Assembly (NCBI RefSeq): GCF_947623445.1 | Contig: NC_135242.1 | Coordinates: 16,802,001-16,866,000 of the forward strand | Direction: 5' to 3' | Source: Clavelina lepadiformis | Lineage: Eukaryota > Chordata > Ascidiacea > Aplousobranchia > Clavelinidae | Length of the DNA: 64,000 nucleotides | Shown: positions 11,730 through 22,388 of the stretch, one piece after another | How positions within the stretch are numbered: position 1 is the stretch's first letter | Layout: every line of letters starts with the position of its first letter | Notes under the pieces: model-generated | What the model was told of the DNA's origin: nothing | Seen by the model: the letters and a program-made list of their open reading frames with translations, nothing else | The model's database searches: none | Position numbers and translations under genes: made by a program

Positions 11730-12419
11730 TTATGATGCAATAGTATATATTTTGCTGGCAGCGTAACTGTGATCACCTATCGCAGGAGTAAGAAATTTAA
11801 AAACTTTTGTTGCTGAATAAGTATGGTCATTTTTGATAGCTCTGCGAAGGGCTAAGTTTTTTAAGGAATTAAAATTATCAATGTCATTATCATCTGATAA
11901 CATGCACACAGATAAAGATGACAGAAACAAATATTTCCTGCTGGAGTCTGAATATAAATCCTGTGTTCTCACATAGTTCATATCCTGTGAAGCAAACTTC
12001 TTCCTATGAGACTTCTCCTGAATCCTATTTGACACATAATCAAATTCAGAAGTGGGTGATGACGGTGAATCTGAATATATTTGGATATTGTCAGTAGAAT
12101 GACTTGGTGCTGGCAAAACTGTGTCCCAGGGAGAAATGATTTTGCTTTTATACTTCTGTGAAAATGAGAAAATCGATGGAACTGCCCCTTCTTTCAAAAT
12201 ATTTCTTGTTATTCCAGGATATTTGACAAAGTCACTCGGTAAAAAGTGATCACTGCAGACAGCAGTGTTATGGTTAGGATAAAACTCCTCACGTCTCAAA
12301 GCTTTAACCCATTGTTGACACAAACGTTTGTTTGCCAATGGAAATTTATGAAATGAAACCTTGTTTTTGTTTTGCAATCCACTGCGATTTGAGCAGTTGT
12401 AAGAAGCACATGTAACCAT
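11730..12419 (-). CDS. THAP-domain protein
   Basis: A 229-residue protein in one coding exon. THAP domains are C2CH zinc modules that bind DNA sequence-specifically. They occur in transcription factors and in P-element-type transposases. The domain spans residues 1-84: CASYNC supplies the first Cys pair, an invariant-type Trp lies in QQWVKAL, CSDHF supplies the last Cys-His, and AVPSIF is the closing AVPSLF-like box. The rest is Ser/Asp-rich, with no transposase catalytic region seen. The ATG at 12419 was chosen because the longer frame to 12452 begins with TTG. An acceptor-like AG at 12447-12448 after a pyrimidine-rich run lies 27 bases upstream, consistent with trans-splicing or a 5'-UTR intron. 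Orthology to a particular vertebrate THAP gene cannot be assigned. Confidence 0.85.
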   Translation of the reverse strand: MVTCASYNCSNRSGLQNKNKVSFHKFPLANKRLCQQWVKALRREEFYPNHNTAVCSDHFLPSDFVKYPGITRNILKEGAVPSIFSFSQKYKSKIISPWDTVLPAPSHSTDNIQIYSDSPSSPTSEFDYVSNRIQEKSHRKKFASQDMNYVRTQDLYSDSSRKYLFLSSLSVCMLSDDNDIDNFNSLKNLALRRAIKNDHTYSATKVFKFLTPAIGDHSYAASKIYTIAS

Positions 12420-12454
12420 TATATTAGATAAATTATCTGACAATTCCTGCAAAT

Positions 12455-14760
12455 AGAAATATATACAAAAAGGTTAGTGTTCAGCAATTTTTTTGCTATT
12501 GGAGTAAAACACTTCATATCAGCAGTTGTATATTGGCACAATAATCAAACTAGGCAAGAAACATCTATCTAAAAAGCCTTGCTAATAGTGACAACTCTTG
12601 TTGTGAACATCGCTAACTTGCATACGTGAAAACCTTGCCATCTTTTTTCTGGACAAAAACAAAGCAACTTACATAACACAAAGATTAACAGTTCAGTATC
12701 AGTTCCGGACGTCAAAATGTTGCATTAAAAGTAATTATTCATATTCTAAGCAATTTAACTCATAGAATAGACACACAGTATTATGTCAACATTTCACAAT
12801 CATTCAACACTCAACTTATATCTTGCTATCTTCCCCTTTCAACAAAAAAGAGACACAAAGTAATTGTTGAGAACTCACAACATCTGTTTCGTATACAGGC
12901 ACACTTGCACAGTTATATCTCAATTGCTTTCGTTTTTAAACAATGCATCAGCTGGAACGCAGTTAACCTTCACCACCCCCTCCCATTAAAGGTGTGGTTG
13001 TCCGTGCAACATTTGTGCATGCTCACATGTCATGGCTTTTTTCTTCTCTTTCACCTTTGCTTCTGCATAAATGAGTTTAATGTAATATGGCATAGTTAGT
13101 TGTGGCGAATAATGATAGTACCTATACCATGCTACCCAGGGTTGGGAAAAAGGAGGCCTTTCGAGAAGCTTGTGTGAATCTTAACGTTTTGCTTGCTTAA
13201 AAAAAGAAAAAAAACCTTTCTAATATTTTGTTTAGGAGTTGAAGCCTTCGACTAAGAGAAGTTTCCCCACTCCTGAACTATTCATTTAAAACAAGAATGG
13301 TGAAATAGCTGAAAAAACGCTGGAGGTAATGCAAGACCAATCACGTCTTGGCCATGCATTAACAACGCGAGGCTTACATATCACCACGACAAACTTTTCT
13401 GTTCTTATCTATATACTTGCTACAATGACAAGCGCTGCTTAGAAGTGTGTAGATATAATCATGGTGAAGAAATAAAAACGAATAATGTGACGCGCTTACT
13501 TGTATATAATTCACATGGCTCAAAACGCAGTATACTGGTATTTGTCATTAAGTTACTTATTCCACTAAATAAATATTACTTTCAAACTGGTAATTTTAGG
13601 ATGTCTGTCCTAGCAGAAAAAAGAAAAATGACATTGGACTTATACGCCTAGTTGGTTTGCATGCTGGCTTATGCAAAACTAATTAAAAGAAAACGTTTAT
13701 AACCATTTAAATATTAAGCTTCTATTTCAGATCACTTGCTAGTTTACTGTATACACAGCTCCATTTAATATTTTAAGTTTGATAATTTTACTTAATTACT
13801 GTAATCATCCTTTTCCTTTCCCACTAAATTTTAATTATGAATTGTTATCTTATCCTATTTTAGATAAATGTGGCAATACTAACTCATAACGTAATGCTAA
13901 TTATCTTCAAACTGGAAGTTAACACAATGAGGGATTGTGGCAATATGTCACAAAGTGTACAGAATGATAACAAATTGAATATTTCACCTGTGTCTGTTAA
14001 CAAAGCTGCACTGAAACCTCAGTTCTTTGTTCATTTATTATAAATTGGCAATCAAAAAACCAGTTTTTTACATTTATTTATTATAATTTGGTGTGATGAG
14101 TAAAATATTCAGCGTGCATGTTGATGAATCTCGTGCGTACAGGTGCCATACTTTCCACTATGGGTCAGGGCTAAGGTTGCGTAGCCAGTGTACAGAAAAA
14201 CGTCCTATCTTAATGATGCAAAGACAAAGAAAGTACGTTATAATCAACAAACATCAAGAAAATTTAGGCCTATATCATCAGATGCAGTATTTTGTTTTGT
14301 TTGTATAACATACATTTAAACAGCGTCAGTTTAAAAATGATTTTTTTTCGAGATAAACTTCATACTTTTTTGCAGTGGACTAAGTCCACCACAACAAAGT
14401 TACAATTACTTGTAAACTTATTTTCTAAATGACGTAGCAGGCCTATTAAAGTATCCTAGGTAAGCGTAGGCCTAGCGTACGTCATACAGGATAAAATTTG
14501 GCATGGCATGATAATAAGTTTTGCTAAGTGACTATTTCAATGGCGTCTATTTACCGAAGTCGCTGAATCACAATATGGTTACCGGCAGATTTTCGCTGAT
14601 GGGTTTATCCCTCTCGTTTTGGATGAGGGGAAGAAAGCAATGCTGTAGTGTAGTGGTTAACATTGGGCTCGTATGCTGGAGGTTTTGGGTTTGAATTGTT
14701 TGCTATTGTTGCTGCTATTGTTTGACTTCCTTTTTTGTCAAAATTTATTTTTGATCTAAT
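12455..14760. other. Intergenic, no gene recognised
   Basis: AT-rich, with short open frames lacking any family resemblance. At about 14645-14700 there is a tRNA-like stretch: an A-box-like TAGTGTAGTGGTTAACA and a weak B-box-like GGGTTTGAATT. It looks like a tRNA-derived SINE head or pseudo-tRNA rather than a functional tRNA. Confidence 0.35.
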
Positions 14761-14768
14761 ATAGTCAT

Positions 14769-15012
14769 GAGAGGTGAGAGTTTGGGTCGGAGGGGCGAGT
14801 ATTAAATTAAATCAGACTGGAAAAAAATTGTCATTTTTAGTTGAAAAATAGCATTTATTTCAATTCGCAGCCTAACTTAGTAATTTAATCATTTTATCTG
14901 AGAAATGAGAGTTTGGCTCAGAGGGGAATAATTTTAGATTAATTTACACTTTGCAAAAATATGTACGTCATTTTAAATTGAAAATTAGCATACATTTCCA
15001 TTCATAGACCAA
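14769..15012. repeat. Tandem duplication of a ~110-bp unit
   Basis: Unit 1 (about 14769-14878) and unit 2 (about 14900-15012) share in order GAGAGTTTGG, TC[A/G]GAGGGG, TTA[A/G]ATTAA, GTCATTTT and TTGAAAA, then AGCAT with ATTTC, and CATT or CAATTC. Period about 131 bases. Both units are diverged and non-coding. Confidence 0.6.
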
Positions 15013-15046
15013 CCTTTCTGCCTTTAATTGCCGTTAACCCTGTTCG

Positions 15047-15126
15047 TATTTTCCTACTTCGGTTAACGGTGGCTGGTAAAAAAAGTGTCTACTTCACTGG
15101 CCACCGTTTATCGAAGTAAGAAAATA
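15047..15126. repeat. 27-bp inverted repeat with 26-bp spacer
   Basis: The arm at 15047-15073 (ending GGTTAACGGTGGC) and the arm at 15100-15126 (beginning GCCACCGTTTATCG) are reverse complements with about three mismatches in 27. Related ACCGAAGTA motifs recur at about 14555 and 15150. It would form a stable hairpin, and is probably a MITE end or a small foldback element. Confidence 0.65.
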
Positions 15127-15339
15127 ACAATTGCATTACCGGCTAGCCGTTTACCGAAGTAGCTTTTCCAAATTTGTTAACCGGCAGCTGGTGAAATACA
15201 CGCTGCTTAAATTTAGTTGCTGTACGTTGAGCATACGTTAGCTGGTTTTCTTGGTTGTGAATTCAGCAGCTAAAATGTTTTTTGGCACACTAGAAAGCCC
15301 ATTTTGTACTAACTCTATATTGCTGTAGGCCTATATATA

Positions 15340-15490
15340 CAGGGTCAAGTCGATATAGCAAAATAGGATATGGACATTAGATATTTTTTCAACAAATAAG
15401 CTGTCTAATAATATGATTCCAGATACCTCACTAACATGAAATTTTTCGGTCAAACAAAGTGGTCGGGATTAACGAAGCCTAATTGTACTG
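15340..15490. mobile_element. Short pogo-like MITE
   Basis: The reverse complement of the right end reads CAGTACAATTAGGCTTCG, then TTAATCCCGACCACTTTGTT. It aligns with the left terminus of the element at 27705 (TTAATTCGGACCACTTTGTT). About 150 bp, no coding potential. The left terminus, CAGGGTCAAGTCGATATAGC, is less well matched. Confidence 0.5.
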
Positions 15491-15494
15491 GTCT

Positions 15495-17020
15495 AGTTTC
15501 ATCACGTCCACCTGCTTTCTAAATGCCGCAGCCTGCCTTTTGACTGCATTTGTGGCAACGTGGCTTGCATTATTCCAAAATGGTAATGTTACGGGAAATC
15601 CCGCTTTCAATCCTTGATTTGGTTTAACTCATAGACATCGTATCTATAAACACTTTTGTGATTAATTAACACTTAAATGATTTAAGTTGGTTTTCATTAT
15701 GAACATCGTATGAATAACTATTTTTTTGTATTGTATTGTTTATTTTTCGCCATTAACTGTGCAGAGCGAAAGTTAGGATGCTAACCGTGGTAGTTATGGC
15801 AAAATAAAACACATGCTCACGAACAACTATGCAAAGGAAAAAATTGTTTTCAATATGAGCCAATAAAAAAAATGAACTCGGCTCGATAGTTGGTCGAGCG
15901 CTGGCATCGCAACAAATGTGGTGTGCGTTTCGTTGTATAGCCAAATAGTGAACCCCGCCAAATATTGATCTCCCTGTGTGACTTAATAAATTAATTATCT
16001 GATAAATGATTTCACTCAGCAGAAAATGTATGCCTATTCAGTGGCTGAATAGTATGATACAGCAACTCTTGCGAATGCATGTATACTGGCAAACAAAATA
16101 CCGTGTATGAGGTGGGGCACATTGAGGCAAAATCACATGTTTTGAAATTCCTATTTTAATTGAAGTCGAACGAAGGACAAATTTATACAAATTGTGACGA
16201 TATTATACTGTTTTGTTTACGGAAACCGCTTTCATGAAACGTGACATAATAATTGTGCATGCCTATATTACGTGAGTCAGTCGCAGTCATTCAATCAATT
16301 CGTGTATTAAGTTATTAGCTGCAACATGTTTGCAGCTACAGCAGCCTTGTGCTGTAGCTGCTGAGTCAATGTTTTGTTTATATGTAATCGTTCAAAGAAG
16401 CTTCAATATAATCAGAATATGCAGTTGTCAAGGTGAACAATTAATTCTAAGATTGAGAAAAGCAGACAACGACCTTCGAAGACTCATTTATCATCGAGCG
16501 CAATAAACATTTCTACTAACAAACATTGTAGTGAAGTGGTCGCCCTTACAGGTTAAGGAACGATAAACAACCATTTCATTACACAAATGATAAAAATTTA
16601 CTTCAGCTACAATATAAACCCCACAAACAGCATAAATTCAATTCACACGAAACACCAGAAACAATTTAAAAAACGATTTTTTTGTCCCAATGTGCCCCGT
16701 GTGTGTGTGTATTAAAATCATTTAAAGTTATCTAAATTATACATACCATTTAAGCCAAGGTTACAAATTTCAAATCTGTTTGCATCAGCGCTCAAATGAT
16801 TTATTTTTATCAGAATTTTGCCCAATTTGGATTTTGCATAACGCAATCGCTAAACTAGGAAACTTTGCCTAACTTTAACTTACATTATCCACCAGATAGC
16901 CAGAATACTATGGCTCATTTAAGTTAAAAACCTTGTTAATCCATTATGTAACTTCAGGCTTCAAAGGATTGATCAGTAGGTTCTTTTATATTTTGCTAGA
17001 GTTCTGAAGTCTACGAGTTT
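15495..17020. other. Intergenic, no gene recognised
   Basis: Upstream region of the CYP20-type gene. No open frame with recognisable similarity and no clear promoter element. Confidence 0.35.
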
Positions 17021-17027
17021 ATTAGAA

Positions 17028-20000
17028 ATGATCGAGGTTCACATAAGTATAACTGCTGTTGCTGTGCTTGTTGTTATACTAATTTTGTTCCTTGTAGGCC
17101 TGCTCTTTTATCTTTATCCTGTAAGTATAATCCTTTGTTTAAGTTACATAAACACAGATGATATGTTATATAACTTAACAAATGTTAACTATGTATATAC
17201 CTAAGATTAATCATAACAATTTTCACTTGTTTTTGATTGCAGGTTTCAAGCAAACTTATAACAATACCTGGACCAAGTATTTCTGATGACAGGTAAGAAT
17301 TTTTGGGTCCAGTGCAGAAATGCACAACTACAGGATACATATGTATACTAGACCCCAGCTACGCAAATTGTGACGTCATTTGGTTGTACATTTCTGCACT
17401 AGACCCGAATTTTTATTTGAATATGATGGGCGTGTTAATCCTAAGTATTATATCATAGGAGTTTATTGTTTCGTTATACTGTAAATGATGTGTTGATAAT
17501 AATGAGTTTGCATTGAATGTCTTTATTTCTTTGTTGTATGTAAGTGTTGTTGTTTATCGATAGTACACTTAGTTGAGATATTGGTTTCTTTCAGTGTGTT
17601 TTGTACATCAATCACACTGATATTCTGCTTTTCCAAACTTGTGTGTAAAACTTATATGTTACCATATAAGTATACTTATACTTATATAATTTTTATTACC
17701 TTTGACCAATAACAAACTGGTCACGGATATCCACAGTGGAAAGTGTGGCAAGTGCACCCACGAGGTTCATCAACGTGCATGAAGAACATTTTAATCTTTA
17801 CGCAAATTTGTAATAACTTAATAAAGAAAAATTAGTGGCTTGAATCCCAAAATAAAAAAGAATTAAAACTTTCGTGCACTCAATCATGTGAAAATTGGCG
17901 GCTTTGCTTGCACGAGTTCTCATCGAAAACTGCTGTACTTTCCAGTTGGACAGGATATCTTTCTAAACAGTCAGACTGAAATATGTTCACTTTCTTTTTC
18001 TGTTCACTATATTAATTTTATATTAAATTAACATGTGTGTGGTGTATCAATTACATGTACTAATTCTTACATTAATCATCCTTAGATTAGTAACAAATCT
18101 AATAAAGCTTTGTGTTAATTTGTTAAATGAAATCAGGGAGGGTAACTTAAATGATGTTGAACGTGCTGGCTCACTGTGGCTCTATCTTCAAGACTTACAT
18201 GGTGAATACGGAGAAGTGACAGCTTTTAAGTATGGGCAACAGCTAGTGGTATCAGTGGCAGATCACAATCAATTTTCTCCTCGATCACAAATCTTTCATC
18301 TTCCAGGTTGTTTAAATTTTTGAAAAATTCTTCCAGCTTATTGGAAATTAACGTGAAATATGTCATAAAGTTTGCTGTCTTTTGATCATATTCTAAGTAT
18401 GTCATTGTCGATTAATTTCTTACTTTGTAGAGTTGCTTTTTGAATGGTGGGGCCCACTAGTAGGCAAGGAAAGTTTTCTGTATGCTACAGATATTGAGGT
18501 TTTTAAACGAAGAGACAACATTGACTTTAAGCTGAATTCAACTACGAAAGCAAGTTATGCCAAAATATTTCGAGAGGTAATGTTTTACATGTTTAACCGA
18601 GATGAAAGAAACTTGTTATTAGCTTGTTTCTTACATATCTTATATGTACAATACTTTACACAGCTTTCTAAAGAACTTGTAAAAAAGTGGAAAAGTTTAC
18701 CAGAGGGACAGCATATTCCATTAACTCAGCATTTGAAAGGATTAGCTACTAAGGCTGTTTGCAGAATGTTGTTTGGTGATTACTTTAAAGATGATGCAGA
18801 TGTTTTGAGATTATACAAAGCATGGGACATGGTAAACAACTAATAATAATTTGTTTCGTAAGTGTATCTTGAATATGGTTTAGTTTCCTTTATCACAACC
18901 AAAAACATACGTAAAATTTAGACAGTTTATAGTGATACACACCGAAGTACAAAAAGTTGTTTCTAGTGTTTAAATGAAGCAATTGCATCCAGGAAAGATG
19001 AGCTTACTAAATCTAAACAGGATCTTGAAAAAGGTATGCGCCAGTTCCTGGTATCTAAAATTTCAACATCAGTGACACTGTTTTGATTGTGGCCGTCTTG
19101 TCTTGCACTATTTCTCTTTCCCACTTTTCTGGGTGTTTCACCCAAAGGTAGCAAGGTATTGCGTACACTCATTCAAGATGCTATAGAAGACAGATGGAAA
19201 AAACTTAAAGGAGACTCTAATATGGAAACACTTACGGATGGTATACTTGCTGGTTCAAGTAGAAAAATGTCAGAGGAACAGATACTTAGCGACGCAACAA
19301 CACTGCTTACAATAGGAATACAAGTCACTTCAGCAGGTTCAAATAAATTAACAGTGTTATTTTATAGGATCCTTCTTAAAATGGTTGTAAATATCTGACG
19401 TTTTTGTTTGTTTAGTTTGTTTGTAGCATTTATTGTTGTTTGTGTTCATTTTTTCTCAAAATGTAACTCAAAACTTCAGATAATTCAAAGTACTTAACTT
19501 CACTAGTCCCAGCGAGGTGCCTTTTTAATTACTGCTAACAAAATACACTTAACCTGAAAGTTTGGTAAGCGCAAAGTGCCTCAGGCCATGAATAGTACTC
19601 ATTATGCCAAAATTAGTCCAAAAGATCATTCATCATCAAATGGTCATTCATATCAAATTGTCCGCAGTCGTTTTTCAATATGCTTTAATGTTTAACTGGT
19701 ACCATCATATTGCCATAGTGTTAACAAAATGTTAATGCAGTGTCCAGCTTTGTTAAAAAGGATATTTTCTTTTCAGTCAATATATATAATCTAGTTTAGA
19801 CAACAGAAACTTTGAGTAACAGAAAGCTATCGATAAGAAAGTTCTTGATCCCTTTTGCTTCAAGTGAACAACCTTCCAATGCACATATCTCCCACTTTGC
19901 AAAATTTCAAGTAATATTTTGATAGCTTATATCTTTGTAGTTTTGACTTGGACATTTTATTACCTCTCTCTGGATCTTGAAGTGCAAGAAGCATTAAGAG

Positions 20001-21023
20001 AAAAGCTGAACGAGATTAAATCATTGGATATCATGCCAGAGACTTTAGCTGATTTGAAGTGAGGGCTGTGATATACCAAGTCCCATTGACAGTCGATTGT
20101 TACTTTGTTTGTCATCAAACATTGCAATGTCAAAATGATTAAATATTCTTTATTCAGCTACCTTAAATGCATTCTCAAAGAAAGCGTAAGATGTGGTGAA
20201 GTATTTCCGCTTGCGGGAAGGCAACAAGATATGGATGTTACAGTTAATGAGCATGTTGTGCCGAAGCAAGTGAGTTTTTAACATTATGGATTTATTCGAT
20301 TAATTATAATTATGGATATAAGTATTATATTTGCTTGAACCGTTCAAACTTTTTGTGTTGTGTTACAGACCCCCATACTAGAAGCAGTATCAGTGGCAAT
20401 GAAAGAACCTGAACTATGGGAAGAACCATGCAAGTAAGCAGTTTGTCAGATTGTTTGTAACATGTAAAACTGTTTAAATTTAAAATGCAATCATAGAAAT
20501 GACATATAATAGTAATGCAATCGGTAAAACTCTTGCTCTGTTTTTACTCAAATAAACTCAGCCACTGTGGACAAAATGTGTTTACTTTTGGTTATCTTCT
20601 ACTGCGTTACATGTAATTTATTTGTTATAGGTTTAACCCATCTCGTTTTGAAGAAAAGGGAGTAAAATTAAATCCACTTGATTTTATACCGTTTGCTTTT
20701 GGTGGGTCTCGCCAAAAACCTCACAACAGGTACTATCCTACAGTATCAAAATTGTTTGACTTTATTATAAAATCTCAGCAAATTGCTAATCGTAGTAATA
20801 TTTCATATATAAATAATAGCGTCTATTTCACAGTCTCGTTTATCTCCTCACATCTGTCAGCGTGGCTTCAATATTTCAAGAACTTAATCTAACACTTGCT
20901 GGTAGTCCTGTCAGTTATCAGGAGTGGAGCTATGAAGGCATAGTGATGATGCCTACCAAAGAAGAAGTATGGATCACAGTGAATGCAGGTTCCAAGAAGA
21001 AATATGTGGAAACCATAGGATAA
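17028..21023 (+). CDS. CYP20A1: Cytochrome P450 family 20-like, heme Cys replaced
   Basis: Orphan ER-anchored P450 of the CYP20 family, 488 residues (human 462). Twelve exons: 17028-17120, 17243-17292, 18137-18306, 18431-18576, 18664-18831, 18967-19033, 19148-19336, 19941-20058, 20158-20269, 20369-20433, 20631-20729 and 20834-21023. Exon 1 encodes a single N-terminal membrane anchor ending LLFYLYP, as in CYP20A1. Diagnostic shared segments are GNL-D followed by GSL, then LHGEYGEV, LVVSV, a W..LPEGQHIPLTQH block and the C-terminal EEVWITV. The K-helix ExxR is present (KESVR), as is a PERF-like FNPSRF. In the heme loop the sequence is FGGSRQKPHN where human has FSGTQECPE, so the proximal Cys is Lys. 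The ATG lies two bases after an AG site (17024-17025). An AATAAA lies at about 21252. Confidence 0.88.
17305..17406. mobile_element. 102-bp palindromic hAT-type MITE in CYP20 intron 2
   Basis: The left end GGGTCCAGTGCAGAAATGCA and the right end (reverse complement GGGTCTAGTGCAGAAATGTA) are near-identical inverted repeats over at least 24 bases. The element is flanked by perfect 8-bp duplications GAATTTTT (17297-17304 and 17407-17414). It inserted four bases inside the intron, directly after the GTAA of the exon 2 donor. A related copy lies at 36814-36910. Confidence 0.88.
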
Positions 21024-22388
21024 TTACACTGTTAAACTCAAAGATATTGCTTTGTCTTTGTACATGTTTGAGAGTATCTCTGAGAACAAGATTATGTTTG
21101 TATAAACATCAGTGTTTTGTGATGTTGCCGCTGGGTGTGGGTGCAATATATATCATATCGGAGCAGTTGATTGTAAATTGAAGCATATTAACTAGTTGCA
21201 GAGAAATACTGTAAGCACTAAACTTAAACCCTCGGTTGGTATTGTCTTGCCTAATAAATGTACTTACATATGTTTCAATTCATGTTTGTACTTTGACATT
21301 GAATTTGTGCGAGTTATACTTTAAGCGCAATTGGGAAAAAATGATGTTGATAAAGAGTAATAATAATCAGTAGAGATGTGCAGCAAGGAAATTTATTCAG
21401 TTTATTCGAACATGAATGAATCCCGAATCTCTTTGTATCAATACTAAAATTCCAATATGTTGCTCAATTTGGCTACAACTTGACACAATCGTTAAGTAAT
21501 TTGCTTTATTTCACAACAAACTTAAATTTGTCTGGTAAAATGCCTTGTCCTTAATTTAACTCAGCCGGTCACAGTTTTTTACTAAAGTCAATAAATTTGT
21601 TAAAAATTGCAATTGAAATTCGCAATAGTTATTGTTAGTGTTCGTGCATTTAGATCTTCGATGCACACTTTTTTCTGCGAATCTTTCAGTTCATATCAAG
21701 GCATTCCTAAAAATTAATCATCCTTAAATTGTTATCGAATTATGCCCGCGGGTGTAATTCCATGGTCACTGTTTCCATAATTATGTAGTTCTGTATTGAA
21801 TTTTATGATGGAATGTGATTTGTTGGTTTGAATTTGATTGATTTCATAATCGTAATACACGGAAGGCATAGGTTTGTAAGCTACAGTGCTTTATGGTGTA
21901 GCTACTATGCTATAAAAAAAGCTGAGAATACACTATCGTAATAATTATAAACATAATTGCACCTTTATAAATTGTCACAAGCAGAATGCTAGGATTACAA
22001 ACCACTATCGGAGCTAATGTGATCCAGTTATATTTGCTTATCTGCAGAATCGCTAACCTCGTTGCCTGGGTACACGTCTGTGTGTGTTGTGTATACTTAA
22101 TCTCTCTGCACATATCATCACAGGAAACATCTACCCAAGCTTGCAGTGCCTATTCACTACCACTGAAGCAGACAAGATTGCAAACTAAATCATATAATGG
22201 CAGAGACCTTTCCTTTTTGTAACTGTCTTTGAAATATACAGAGAAATGTACATAGAATTGAATACGACAATAAATTAGTGACTATAACATGGAAACCATT
22301 AATAGGAGTTGAAGGAATTTCGCAACTTCTGTTTCAGAATATAAACTTTTGCTATGAATCAGTAAAAAAGAGGAATAGTTGGTAGAAT
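21024..22388. other. 3' intergenic region between convergent genes
   Basis: Lies between the tail-to-tail CYP20-like and HADHB genes. No gene or repeat recognised beyond the CYP20 3' flank with a plus-strand AATAAA at about 21252. Confidence 0.4.

Noticed and set aside
12420..12452. Extension of the THAP protein to a start at 12452
   Set aside because: The first codon is TTG and an acceptor AG lies inside the extension; the ATG at 12419 immediately precedes the THAP domain.
14645..14700. Plus-strand tRNA gene
   Set aside because: The A box is acceptable but the T-arm is degraded (GGGTTTGAATT) and the stems do not pair convincingly.
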